Below are positions 1 through 5,939 of a DNA stretch of 6,212 nt, in pieces; position 1 is the stretch's first letter; each line of letters begins with the position of its first letter. Both the position numbers and the translations under genes were made by a program. The notes under the pieces were generated by a model that was not told where the DNA came from, made no database searches, and saw only the letters and a program-made list of their open reading frames with translations. The stretch spans positions 1 to 6,212 of the forward strand of contig MAXR01000251.1 of assembly GCA_001751155.1 (NCBI GenBank), in the 5' to 3' direction. The stretch is from Desulfuromonadales bacterium C00003068. Lineage in GTDB: Bacteria > Desulfobacterota > Desulfuromonadia > Desulfuromonadales > Desulfuromonadaceae.

Positions 1-876
1 GACGAAGCCGACCGCATGTTAGATATGGGCTTTATTCATGACATTCGTAAGGTGATAGCGTTACTACCAAAAAAACGCCAAAATCTCCTTTTTTCAGCCA
101 CGTTTTCCGACGAAATTAAAAAATTAGCTGATGGGATGCTCAATACGCCAACCTTAATTGAGGTAGCACGGCGAAATACCGCAGCAGAGTCCGTAGATCA
201 AGCGGTATATCATGTGGATAAGAAAAGAAAACGTGAGTTACTCTCTTTTATCATCGGTTCACATAACTGGCAGCAAGTGCTGGTATTTACCCGCACAAAA
301 CATGGTGCTAACCGTCTATCGCGCCAACTAGAACAAGATGGCATTAGCGCAACAGCGATTCACGGCAACAAAAGTCAGGGAGCTCGAACCCGAGCACTTG
401 CAGATTTCAAAAAAGGATCAGTACGCGTTTTAGTAGCAACCGATATTGCTGCACGCGGTCTCGACATCGACCACCTTCCCCATGTTGTCAACTACGAGTT
501 ACCTAACGTATCGGAAGATTATGTTCACCGAATTGGTCGCACAGGTCGTGCAGGAAACGTAGGATCAGCGATCTCTCTAGTGTGTATCGATGAGCTAAAA
601 CTGCTTCATGATATTGAAAAACTACTTAAACGTAAAATTAGTGTCGAAAAGATCGACGGCTACGAACCTGATCCAACTATTGTAGCGGAACCGATCAAAA
701 ATGGCCGCAATAACAACTCAGGAGCACAGAATAAGAATAACCGCTCTGGGCAGAATAAGCGGAGCAACCAACGTCCGAACCGCTCTGGAAATAGAGGAAA
801 CTCAGCAAAAGAAACAACCAGTGGTTCGAATAAACGAACTTATAATGTCAACAAAAAGAAGCCGACAAACTCTTAG
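1..876 (+). CDS. rhlE: DEAD-box ATP-dependent RNA helicase, RhlE type (5' end outside window)
   Basis: The reading frame is open from base 1 and begins inside motif II (DEAD, followed by RMLDMGF), so the Q motif, Walker A (motif I) and motif Ia lie upstream of the window. The remaining 291 residues carry the helicase signatures in order: SAT (motif III, in LLFSATF), VLVFTRTK (motif IV), [12 protein letters not shown] (motif V) and [10 protein letters not shown] (motif VI, about residues 176-185 of this fragment). DEAD-box proteins of this kind unwind short RNA duplexes using ATP; RhlE-type members act in the cytoplasm on ribosome assembly and RNA turnover. After about residue 233 the protein becomes a low-complexity tail rich in Asn, Arg, Lys, Gly and Ser with repeated NRSG units, typical of the RNA-binding tails of RhlE-like helicases. 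RhlE rather than SrmB, DeaD or RhlB is judged from the short basic tail and motif spacing; the paralogue assignment is less certain than the family. The gene ends 22 nt before a strong terminator. Confidence 0.9.
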   Translation, partial: DEADRMLDMGFIHDIRKVIALLPKKRQNLLFSATFSDEIKKLADGMLNTPTLIEVARRNTAAESVDQAVYHVDKKRKRELLSFIIGSHNWQQVLVFTRTKHGANRLSRQLEQDGISATAIHGNKSQGARTRALADFKKGSVRVLVATDIAARGLDIDHLPHVVNYELPNVSEDYVHRIGRTGRAGNVGSAISLVCIDELKLLHDIEKLLKRKISVEKIDGYEPDPTIVAEPIKNGRNNNSGAQNKNNRSGQNKRSNQRPNRSGNRGNSAKETTSGSNKRTYNVNKKKPTNS

Positions 877-898
877 TTAATAAGAGAACATGATCAAC

Positions 899-938
899 AA
901 AAATCCAACCGTCTAAACACTTAGGCGGTTGGATTTTT
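899..938. terminator. Bidirectional rho-independent terminator
   Basis: An 18-bp stem pairs 899-916 with 921-938, with one G-U pair, around a 4-nt loop (ACAC). The stem is flanked by an A tract on the left and a T tract on the right, so it reads as a hairpin plus U-run in both directions. It lies 22 nt after the helicase stop codon on the plus strand and 8 nt after the stop codon of the small lipoprotein gene on the minus strand. It therefore appears to end both converging transcripts. Confidence 0.92.
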
Positions 939-946
939 CAATAAAA

Positions 947-1108
947 TCACACGATCTTCTGATTTTCAACGATCAACGAAAAAGAACACTCTTCTAACGA
1001 GGGCCGATCAGAACTGTTTATCGTCTCCAACACGCTGCATCCCGCCAGCAATAATTGACAAAGTACCACTGCAATAATAATGCGTAACAAAACTATAACT
1101 AGCTCCAT
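947..1108 (-). CDS. Small predicted lipoprotein, 53 aa
   Basis: This minus-strand reading frame of 53 codons runs from ATG (1108-1106) to TGA (949-947). The N-terminus is a short segment with one Arg, then a hydrophobic stretch (LRIIIAVVLCQLLLAGC), ending in the lipobox LLAGC with the candidate lipidated Cys at residue 24. By the rules of lipoprotein processing (Lgt, signal peptidase II) the mature product would be only about 30 residues, starting CSVLETINSSDR and containing one further Cys (residue 41). I do not recognise the mature part and assign no function. The start is uncertain. An AGGGGA stretch sits directly against the ATG, too close for a normal ribosome binding site. An in-frame TTG at codon 7 would give a textbook signal peptide (MLRIIIAVV...) with GGAG 12 nt upstream. 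The gene lies 54 nt downstream of the pseudouridine synthase on the same strand and 8 nt before the terminator, which supports transcription as the last gene of that unit. Confidence 0.6.
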   Translation of the reverse strand: MELVIVLLRIIIAVVLCQLLLAGCSVLETINSSDRPSLEECSFSLIVENQKIV

Positions 1109-1162
1109 TCCCCTAATAATAATCCCTCATTGCACACAAAAAATCCAAACATTATTACCACA

Positions 1163-2041
1163 CTATAATAACTCTCGCTGCGACTGAAATTGATGACTTT
1201 TACCTGTCACAGGATCCTTAAATTGCAATTGCTTGGCAATAAGTTGAAGTGGTTGTTTATAATCATCAGCTTGCTCTGGCTGCAACGTAGGGTAATAGCG
1301 ATCATTGACAATAGGGAACCCCAAATTGCTCATATGAATTCTCAATTGATGAGTTTTCCCTGTATGAGGCTGTAAAACAAAACTGGCTCGGTCCCCCTGC
1401 TGTTGATGCAGATGGATGGTAGAGTGAGCATTTGGAGCCCCGTTGACAACATGACGCAAGAACCAAGGCTGACCTTGTTCGATGCGATTATTAACTTCCC
1501 AGGTACGCTGATCCAATTGTTTTGAGTAATACCCCATAGCCAAATACTTCTTTGTAATTGTTCCCCGACTAAACAGGGCACTGTAGTGACTACGAGTCTT
1601 CGGGTTCATCGAAAACATCACCAGTCCAGCAGTGTGGCGATCTAAACGATGCAATGGTGCCACATGATCATTCCCAGTCGCTGCACGCAGACGATAAACT
1701 AGGCACTCCTTGACGAAACGACCACCAGGTGTAACAGGTAAAAAATGGGGTTTACACGCAACCAACAACTCTTCATCTTGATAAATAATTTCCTCATAGA
1801 ATGGAATTATTATTTCATCGACAACTTCACGAAAATAATAAACAGTGCTCTGTGGCACATAGAGCGCATCAATCGACAACGGTTGCTGATTCCCATCGAG
1901 AATTTTGCCGTCAATAAATCGTTGTCGCCAGATGTGGTCGGGTATTTTTTCAAAACGGTGGCACAAAAAATCAAACAATAGCGGTGAAGTTGGATAGATT
2001 TGTGGTAACACAATTTTAGATGGATATATTGATAAAACCAT
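1163..2041 (-). CDS. RluA-family RNA pseudouridine synthase
   Basis: The product has 292 residues. Enzymes of this family convert specific uridines in rRNA or tRNA to pseudouridine in the cytoplasm. The RluA signature is clear: HRLDRHTAGLVMFS at residues 131-144, with Asp134 as the predicted catalytic nucleophile. Family motifs flank it: LLVACKPHFLPVTPGG (92-107), where ACKPH is the equivalent of the usual NKP motif, and HTGKTHQLRIHMSNLG (226-241). Residues 1-70 (DFLCHRF, IWRQRFIDGKIL) resemble a short S4-like RNA-binding segment as in the larger RluA-type enzymes. The overall pattern fits the poorly characterised COG0564 subgroup often labelled 23S RNA-specific pseudouridylate synthase; the target uridine cannot be told from sequence. 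The ATG at 2041 has no convincing Shine-Dalgarno upstream. The only in-frame ATG upstream, 21 nt away, runs into a TAA stop. Translation may depend on the preceding metY gene, 63 nt away. I left the symbol empty because RluA, RluC and RluD cannot be separated here. Confidence 0.88.
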   Translation of the reverse strand: MVLSIYPSKIVLPQIYPTSPLLFDFLCHRFEKIPDHIWRQRFIDGKILDGNQQPLSIDALYVPQSTVYYFREVVDEIIIPFYEEIIYQDEELLVACKPHFLPVTPGGRFVKECLVYRLRAATGNDHVAPLHRLDRHTAGLVMFSMNPKTRSHYSALFSRGTITKKYLAMGYYSKQLDQRTWEVNNRIEQGQPWFLRHVVNGAPNAHSTIHLHQQQGDRASFVLQPHTGKTHQLRIHMSNLGFPIVNDRYYPTLQPEQADDYKQPLQLIAKQLQFKDPVTGKSHQFQSQRELL

Positions 2042-2052
2042 AAATAATTACT

Positions 2053-2088
2053 GCGGGGCCATGGTCTCTATACAACCGCCAGCCCCAC
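2053..2088 (-). other. GC-rich stem-loop between metY and the pseudouridine synthase
   Basis: Read on the minus strand, GTGGGGC (2088-2082) can pair with GCCCCGC (2059-2053), giving 7 bp with one G-U pair around a 22-nt loop. It fills much of the 63-nt gap. It is followed by AGTAATTATTT rather than a run of T, so it is not a convincing terminator. It could be an attenuator, an mRNA-stabilising structure or chance. Confidence 0.3.
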
Positions 2089-2104
2089 CCTTTTCAATTC
2101 GACA

Positions 2105-3382
2105 TTAAGCCTTTAGCGCTTGTTCTAAGTCCAACAAAATATCATCAATATGTTCAACACCAATCGAAAGACGAACCAACTCAGGTGTTATTCCACCAGC
2201 AGCTTGCTGCTCTGTGGTCAACTGTGCATGGGTAGTTGAGGTCGGATGAATGGCCAAACTTCGCGCATCGCCAACATTCGCAAGATGAGAGAACAGTTCA
2301 AGACCTTCAATAAAGGATCTCCCCGCTTGCTCTCCGCCCTTGATACCAAAAACAACCATCGCACCAAAACCGCGGGTGAAATATTTTTGTGCAAGATCAT
2401 ATGAGGGGTCACTCTCAAGGCCTGGGTAACGAACCCAATCGATCAGTGGGTGCTGTTCCAAACAGCGGGCAACCGCCAATGCATTCTCACTGTGGCGAGC
2501 CATCCGTAACGGCAAAGTTTCGATCCCCTGAAGGAAAAACCACGAATTATCAGGTGCAATACACGCACCGAGATTACGTAAAGGAACCAACCTCATTCTT
2601 ACAATATAAGCAACTGGATTCAGATCACCTAAATCGGTCGCATAGCGAATGCCATGATAACTTGGATCGGGTTCACTCAGTAAAGGATGTTTTCCAGTGG
2701 TCCAATCAAAAGTACCCGCATCAACAACAATTCCACCAATGCCAGCACCGTGACCACCTAACCATTTTGTCAGCGAATGAATGACAATATCGGCGCCATG
2801 CTCAATGGGGCGCAACAGATAGGGGGTTGCGAACGTACTATCGACAATAAGCGGCAGGCCATGATCGTGAGCAATGGTTGCCAACGCTTCAATATCGGCG
2901 ACATTAAGTTTGGGATTGCCGATCACTTCAGTAAAAATTGCTTTGGTTTTATCCGTTATTGCAGCGGTAAAATTATTTGGATCAACAGGATCAACGAACT
3001 TAACTGTAATGCCAAATTGCGGCAAGATATCGTTAAACTGGGTATAGCTGCCACCATACAAATTACTAGAAGCAATAATTTCATCGCCATGCTGGGCCAA
3101 ATTAATAATGCTATAAAAAATAGCACTGGTGCCAGAGGATAATGCCAACGCCGCTGCACCACCCTCAAGTTCAGCAACACGTTTCTCAAGAACGTCTGTT
3201 GTTGGATTCATCAAACGGGTATAAATATTTCCAGCTTCTTTTAAACCAAAAAGATTCGCTGCATGTTCGGTGCTTTTAAACTCAAACGAACTGGTGCGAT
3301 AGATGGGGACAGCACGACTTAACGTTGTGGGGTCTGATTGATAACCGGCATGAAGTACTTGGGTTTCGATATGCTTACTCAT
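2105..3382 (-). CDS. metY: O-acetylhomoserine sulfhydrylase (O-acetylhomoserine aminocarboxypropyltransferase)
   Basis: The product has 425 residues, full length for the family. It is a cytoplasmic PLP enzyme of the Cys/Met metabolism class that joins O-acetylhomoserine with sulfide to make homocysteine, the direct precursor of methionine and SAM. Visible motifs are YTRLMNPTTD (54-63), the phosphate-binding LSSGTSA (81-87), IVDSTFATPYL (179-189) with the Asp that contacts the pyridine nitrogen, and SLTKWLGGHG (203-212) with Lys206 as the Schiff-base lysine. VRLSIGVEHIDD (403-414) supplies the substrate-carboxylate Arg404. The TKWLGGHG form and the insertion after it (residues 222-265) favour MetY over the shorter MetB/MetZ enzymes. 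The ATG at 3382 is preceded by GAGAGG with 10-nt spacing. The 230-nt leader contains a SAM riboswitch and its own promoter, which fits feedback control by SAM. The pseudouridine synthase follows after 63 nt and may be cotranscribed. Confidence 0.95.
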   Translation of the reverse strand: MSKHIETQVLHAGYQSDPTTLSRAVPIYRTSSFEFKSTEHAANLFGLKEAGNIYTRLMNPTTDVLEKRVAELEGGAAALALSSGTSAIFYSIINLAQHGDEIIASSNLYGGSYTQFNDILPQFGITVKFVDPVDPNNFTAAITDKTKAIFTEVIGNPKLNVADIEALATIAHDHGLPLIVDSTFATPYLLRPIEHGADIVIHSLTKWLGGHGAGIGGIVVDAGTFDWTTGKHPLLSEPDPSYHGIRYATDLGDLNPVAYIVRMRLVPLRNLGACIAPDNSWFFLQGIETLPLRMARHSENALAVARCLEQHPLIDWVRYPGLESDPSYDLAQKYFTRGFGAMVVFGIKGGEQAGRSFIEGLELFSHLANVGDARSLAIHPTSTTHAQLTTEQQAAGGITPELVRLSIGVEHIDDILLDLEQALKA

Positions 3383-3392
3383 GATAATTCAT

Positions 3393-3424
3393 CCTCTCAA
3401 TGAAGGTTAGACGGCAAGAGAGGC
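3393..3424 (-). promoter_or_regulatory. metY Shine-Dalgarno with anti-Shine-Dalgarno element (riboswitch expression platform)
   Basis: On the minus strand the metY Shine-Dalgarno GAGAGG (3398-3393) is perfectly complementary to CCTCTC (3423-3418), 19 nt upstream. Pairing of the two would hide the ribosome binding site. The same upstream element, in the longer form GCCTCTCTT (3424-3416), is perfectly complementary over 9 nt to AAGAGAGGC (3600-3592), which lies in the 5' half of the riboswitch aptamer. A small hairpin CTGTA-TCGCT-TACAG (3438-3424) sits just before it. The pairings are read directly from sequence; that they switch with SAM is inference. Confidence 0.65.
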
Positions 3425-3492
3425 TGTAAGCGATACAGGTAGAAAATGAATGGTCTGATAGATGATTTGTATCCATTGAATAACATCATCTT

Positions 3493-3606
3493 CAACGTTC
3501 CCCTTTCGGGGCGCATTGCCATTCCGCTTACGCTGGAACAAGCTTGGCACCTTGGTTGTCAGGTTGCCGGGCATCAGTGTAAAACACCTATGCCTCTCTT
3601 AATGCA
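3493..3606 (-). promoter_or_regulatory. SAM riboswitch aptamer, SAM-I/SAM-IV clan
   Basis: This leader element binds S-adenosylmethionine and controls the downstream metY. The minus strand carries the clan core: AAGAGAGG at the P1/P2 junction, then GATGCCCGGCAACC and AAGGTGCCAA, then a TTCC-containing hairpin. Helices that can be drawn are P1, TGCATT (3606-3601) with AATGCG (3517-3512); P2, GGCAT (3594-3590) with ATGCC (3574-3570), capped by GGTGT/ACACT; and P3, GGC-ACCT with AGGT-GCC around loop GACAACCA (3560-3553). P4 is TTCC(A)GC-GTAA-GCGGAA (3538-3522). Directly after P1 is CCCC-GAAA-GGGG (3511-3500), followed by GTTG (3496-3493), which can pair with CAAC in the P3 loop. That last pseudoknot is a SAM-IV trait, whereas a P4 between P3 and P1 is a SAM-I trait, so a SAM-I/IV variant is likely. 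I could not find the usual P2-loop pseudoknot or the P2 kink-turn. Confidence 0.82.
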
Positions 3607-3616
3607 AGTGTTGTTA

Positions 3617-3644
3617 AGCATATTCGACAAAAAAAAATTGTCAA
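3617..3644 (-). promoter_or_regulatory. Sigma70-type promoter of the metY leader
   Basis: The -35 box is a perfect TTGACA (3644-3639), followed by a 16-nt spacer that includes a nine-T run, then the -10 box TATGCT (3622-3617, 4 of 6 matches). The predicted transcription start is near 3610, only a few bases before P1 of the riboswitch. The whole aptamer would then lie at the 5' end of the mRNA, as expected. Confidence 0.72.
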
Positions 3645-3695
3645 TATTTTTTTAGCAAACAACTTATATCAGTTAAATGCGAGAATCAACAGCAT

Positions 3696-3729
3696 CCCTA
3701 ACATTCATTAGGGCGAGTGCGCACGCCCT
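3696..3729 (-). other. Two overlapping hairpins after the SH3-domain gene
   Basis: On the minus strand AGGGCG...CGCCCT (3729-3710, 6 bp, 8-nt loop) shares its 3' CCCT with a second stem, CCCTAA...TTAGGG (3713-3696, 6 bp, 6-nt loop). Only one can form at a time. The pair lies 13 nt downstream of the SH3-domain gene, where a terminator would be expected, but no T run follows. It may be a weak terminator or a 3'-end stabiliser. Confidence 0.35.
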
Positions 3730-3742
3730 GTGCTCTAAAACG

Positions 3743-4420
3743 CTAAAAGCTACCTAATCCCCGTTTCTTTTTACGGGAAAACTTCCCCGCTATCCAGCCC
3801 AAAGACATCACGCCACCACCAGCAAGAAACCATTTAATCATAGCCTCATTGAGAATCGAGTGGTTTTCTTGACGTAAGTGCTCTAATTCCTTGCGGACAG
3901 CGCTTAAATCGGTCTTTAACCGTTGCCGTTCTTCATCAATTAGCACAACATTTTCAGACTTAACTTGCAGATCAAGCAACTCGGTTTTCGTTGTTTCCAG
4001 AAGCTCTTCACTCAACTTTAACGCCTCACTCAACTCAGCAGAGCGGGTCCGAACGGTTTGCAATTCTTTGCCAGAACCATCCGCCGATTGAAGCAAATCC
4101 GTCATTTTTTTGTTTACGGTTGCCAGCTCAACTCTTAATTGAGCAATGGTCATCGTTTTGGGTTTTTTACGCGAAATATATTGTTTAAGAACATAACCTT
4201 CGACACCATCTTCAGCCCGAACATACAAATAGTTATCCTGTTCAGATAACACCTCTAAACGGCTATCCGTCGGTAAGGTTTTGATCACTTTAAATCGATT
4301 TCCCATCCCCTCACGCAACGTAATCACCAACTGATCTGAAACATAACGCGTTTCAGCATAAACTAGCTGACCACTTAACACAGACAACAAGATGAGACCA
4401 ATCATCAATCGTAATTTCAT
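3743..4420 (-). CDS. SH3-domain, coiled-coil, membrane-anchored envelope protein (TIGR04211/YgiM-like)
   Basis: The protein has about 225 residues with a clear modular build (numbered from the upstream Met). Residues 1-23 are a signal peptide ending VYA, with cleavage likely before ETRYVSD. Residues 25-83 form a bacterial SH3 domain (ITLREGMGNRFKVIKTLP, YLYVRAEDGVEGYVLKQYI). Residues 92-190 are a Glu/Lys/Leu-rich predicted coiled coil. Residues 198-213 (WFLAGGGVMSLGWIAG) are a C-terminal membrane segment followed by a basic tail (KFSRKKKRG). This matches the SH3-and-anchor family TIGR04211, to which E. coli YgiM belongs. The SH3 domain and coil should sit in the periplasm, anchored in the inner membrane; a wall-binding role is only inferred from the domain. 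Two adjacent ATGs exist at 4423 and 4420. The second has the better 7-nt spacing from GGGAG and is chosen here. The gene begins 57 nt after the radical SAM gene on the same strand with no terminator between, so cotranscription is likely. Confidence 0.85.
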   Translation of the reverse strand: MKLRLMIGLILLSVLSGQLVYAETRYVSDQLVITLREGMGNRFKVIKTLPTDSRLEVLSEQDNYLYVRAEDGVEGYVLKQYISRKKPKTMTIAQLRVELATVNKKMTDLLQSADGSGKELQTVRTRSAELSEALKLSEELLETTKTELLDLQVKSENVVLIDEERQRLKTDLSAVRKELEHLRQENHSILNEAMIKWFLAGGGVMSLGWIAGKFSRKKKRGLGSF

Positions 4421-4477
4421 CATTCAACTCCCAAACACTGTATTCGGTAAACGATCAAAACCCCTCAACCGAGTCTG

Positions 4478-5809
4478 CTAACGAATCGGCCAATCATTTT
4501 CAAAACCTGGCGGAAAAAAATTATCCTTGGTGCGATTAAAATAACCGTATTGTACCTTTGGTACCCGCTTTTTTACCTGCTCGAGCATATTTTTCATACC
4601 AATACCATTTTCGCCACTTGGCATAGCTTGATAATACATAACTGGATCAAGACACAAATTGCGCATTTGAATCAAATCAACTTGGCCATCATCGATCACG
4701 TTAACAAGTGCATCGATTTCAGCCTGCTGATCGGTAATCCCTGGAAAAACCAAGTAGTTTAACATCACAAAAAGGCCCTGATCTTTCGCGCATTTTAACG
4801 ACTCTAACACATCGTTAAACTGATAACCACGTGGACGATAATAGGCGCTATAAAAAGGTTCACGAAGCGAATTCAATGATACACGAATCGAATCTAACCC
4901 CGCCTTTGCCAACATCTCAACCTTATCTGGCATTGAAGCATTTGAGTTGAAATTGATTGTTCCACGTGATGTTTTACCCCGCATCTCTGTAACCGCTTGA
5001 GCGATCATATCAGATTGCATGATCGGGTCGCCTTCACAACCCTGACCAAAGGAGACAATAGCATTTTCAGCCTGTTCCAAGTGTGGGATAGCGGTCTCAC
5101 ACAACTCTTGCGCCGTAGGCACAAAGGTTAAACGCTCCTGACTAGAGGGACAACATTCATTCTCTTCCGCTTGGTAAGATAAACAACCAAGGCAGCTTGC
5201 ATTACACACTGGTGAGGTGGGTAGTGGAGCTTCCCAGCGACCTAAAAATAGGTTTTTAGCCGCAAAGCAGTGATAATCAAGAGCACAGCGCGAAAGCTGC
5301 TGCAACAGTCGGTTCTCTGGATATTGAGCTAAATAGCGATCAACCCCTGGTGCAACTTCACGGTCGTCAAAACGCTCAGGTTCCCACTGAACATTGCGAT
5401 CAACCTGTTGCGCGGCAACATAAAAACGTTCCTCTTCGACACACCAGCCCACAGCCGTATAGGCCCATAATGGGAGGATTTCACGCTTCTTTTGATAGCT
5501 CGCAGCAGGCAACAGAGTTCGAGTATACGCAGGAGCCATAAAAGCGCTGACTGCTTCAACTTTATCGCCACCCCAACTACGTGGCAAGTGGGTCGCAGTA
5601 ACAAAACTACCCCTTTTGGCATCAAAACCAATTGGTGGAGTATTGGGAACCGTAAACAGGCGGCTCCCCTCAGGCAGTGGGATTAATTCATTGATATCGG
5701 GACGACAAACGGTCATACCATTCATCCCCGCCATCAACAATTCGGGATGTTCAAAGACCTCACCATCAGGGGTCGCTACCAGCATATAAATTGTTTTAGA
5801 GTGCTTCAT
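4478..5809 (-). CDS. Radical SAM protein with N-terminal domain, function unknown
   Basis: The product has 443 residues. The radical SAM cluster motif CxxxCxxC is at Cys202, Cys206 and Cys209 (VCNASCLGC), expected to hold the 4Fe-4S cluster that cleaves SAM. The barrel continues with SFGQGCEGDP (253-262, the glycine-rich SAM-binding position of the family), INFNSNASMPDKVEML (285-300), and LDSIRVSLNSLREPFYSAYYRP (305-326, in part reminiscent of MoaA/PflA-like enzymes). Residues 1-190 form a separate N-terminal region with PEGSRLFTVPNTPPIGFD; I have seen similar arrangements only in uncharacterised radical SAM proteins. There are 13 Cys in all, including a CysCys pair at 219-220 close to the cluster motif. 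The substrate is unknown; GCEGDP and the following strands recall activating enzymes and peptide-modifying SPASM relatives, but no clear second cluster domain is visible at the C-terminus. AAAGGA lies 5 nt before the ATG. Another radical SAM gene diverges from it upstream. Confidence 0.85.
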   Translation of the reverse strand: MKHSKTIYMLVATPDGEVFEHPELLMAGMNGMTVCRPDINELIPLPEGSRLFTVPNTPPIGFDAKRGSFVTATHLPRSWGGDKVEAVSAFMAPAYTRTLLPAASYQKKREILPLWAYTAVGWCVEEERFYVAAQQVDRNVQWEPERFDDREVAPGVDRYLAQYPENRLLQQLSRCALDYHCFAAKNLFLGRWEAPLPTSPVCNASCLGCLSYQAEENECCPSSQERLTFVPTAQELCETAIPHLEQAENAIVSFGQGCEGDPIMQSDMIAQAVTEMRGKTSRGTINFNSNASMPDKVEMLAKAGLDSIRVSLNSLREPFYSAYYRPRGYQFNDVLESLKCAKDQGLFVMLNYLVFPGITDQQAEIDALVNVIDDGQVDLIQMRNLCLDPVMYYQAMPSGENGIGMKNMLEQVKKRVPKVQYGYFNRTKDNFFPPGFENDWPIR

Positions 5810-5939
5810 CTTAATCCTTTCATTTCAAACGTACATGCTACCGCAAATTCCTTCATAGCAACATCGTTTATTGAGTATATTGTGTGAAAGTTCAGGAATT
5901 TACTTCAAACAGTTGATGCAGTCGGTTAAACTAGCCGAC
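5810..5939. promoter_or_regulatory. Divergent intergenic region between two radical SAM genes
   Basis: This 130-nt gap must hold promoters for both flanking genes. On the minus strand TATACT (5879-5874) is a good -10 candidate, but no clear -35 lies at the right distance. On the plus strand TTCAAA (5904-5909) and TAAACT (5927-5932) are separated by 17 nt and each match the sigma70 boxes at 4 of 6 positions. They would place the transcription start at or next to the ATG at 5940. Both calls are weak. No operator-like repeat was seen apart from the 5921-5939 hairpin. Confidence 0.4.
5921..5939 (+). other. Hairpin directly abutting the start codon of the B12/radical SAM gene
   Basis: GTCGGTTA (5921-5928) pairs with TAGCCGAC (5932-5939) over 8 bp with one G-U pair around a 3-nt loop. 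The last base pair ends immediately before the ATG at 5940, where a Shine-Dalgarno would normally be. In DNA it could equally be a short inverted repeat serving as an operator over the candidate -10 box at 5927-5932. Confidence 0.55.

Noticed and set aside
706..840. Repeated NRSG-coding segments in the helicase tail as a DNA repeat or phase-variable tract
   Set aside because: The units are short and imperfect, with no uniform repeat length; low-complexity basic tails are normal for RhlE-type helicases.
1134..1153. T-rich stretch on the minus strand after the pseudouridine synthase, resembling a terminator tail
   Set aside because: No stem precedes the T run; its similarity to the 899-938 terminator arm (AAAATCCAA) is short and may be chance.
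2053..2088. Terminator between metY and the pseudouridine synthase
   Set aside because: The stem is plausible but no T run follows it, so cotranscription is the simpler reading; kept only as a stem-loop.
2389..3142. Two plus-strand open frames (131 and 121 codons) antisense to metY
   Set aside because: They lie wholly inside the well-supported metY gene, have no recognisable domains and read as shadow frames.
3446..3655. Plus-strand open frame of 69 codons between metY and the SH3 gene
   Set aside because: It is antisense to the metY leader, promoter and riboswitch, whose conserved RNA motifs explain this sequence; no ribosome binding site or protein family is evident.
3626..3657. GACAA/TTGTC stem followed by a T run on the plus strand, resembling a terminator
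   Set aside because: The stem is only 5 bp and AT-rich, there is no plus-strand gene upstream to terminate, and the TTGACA on the other strand fits better as the metY -35 box.
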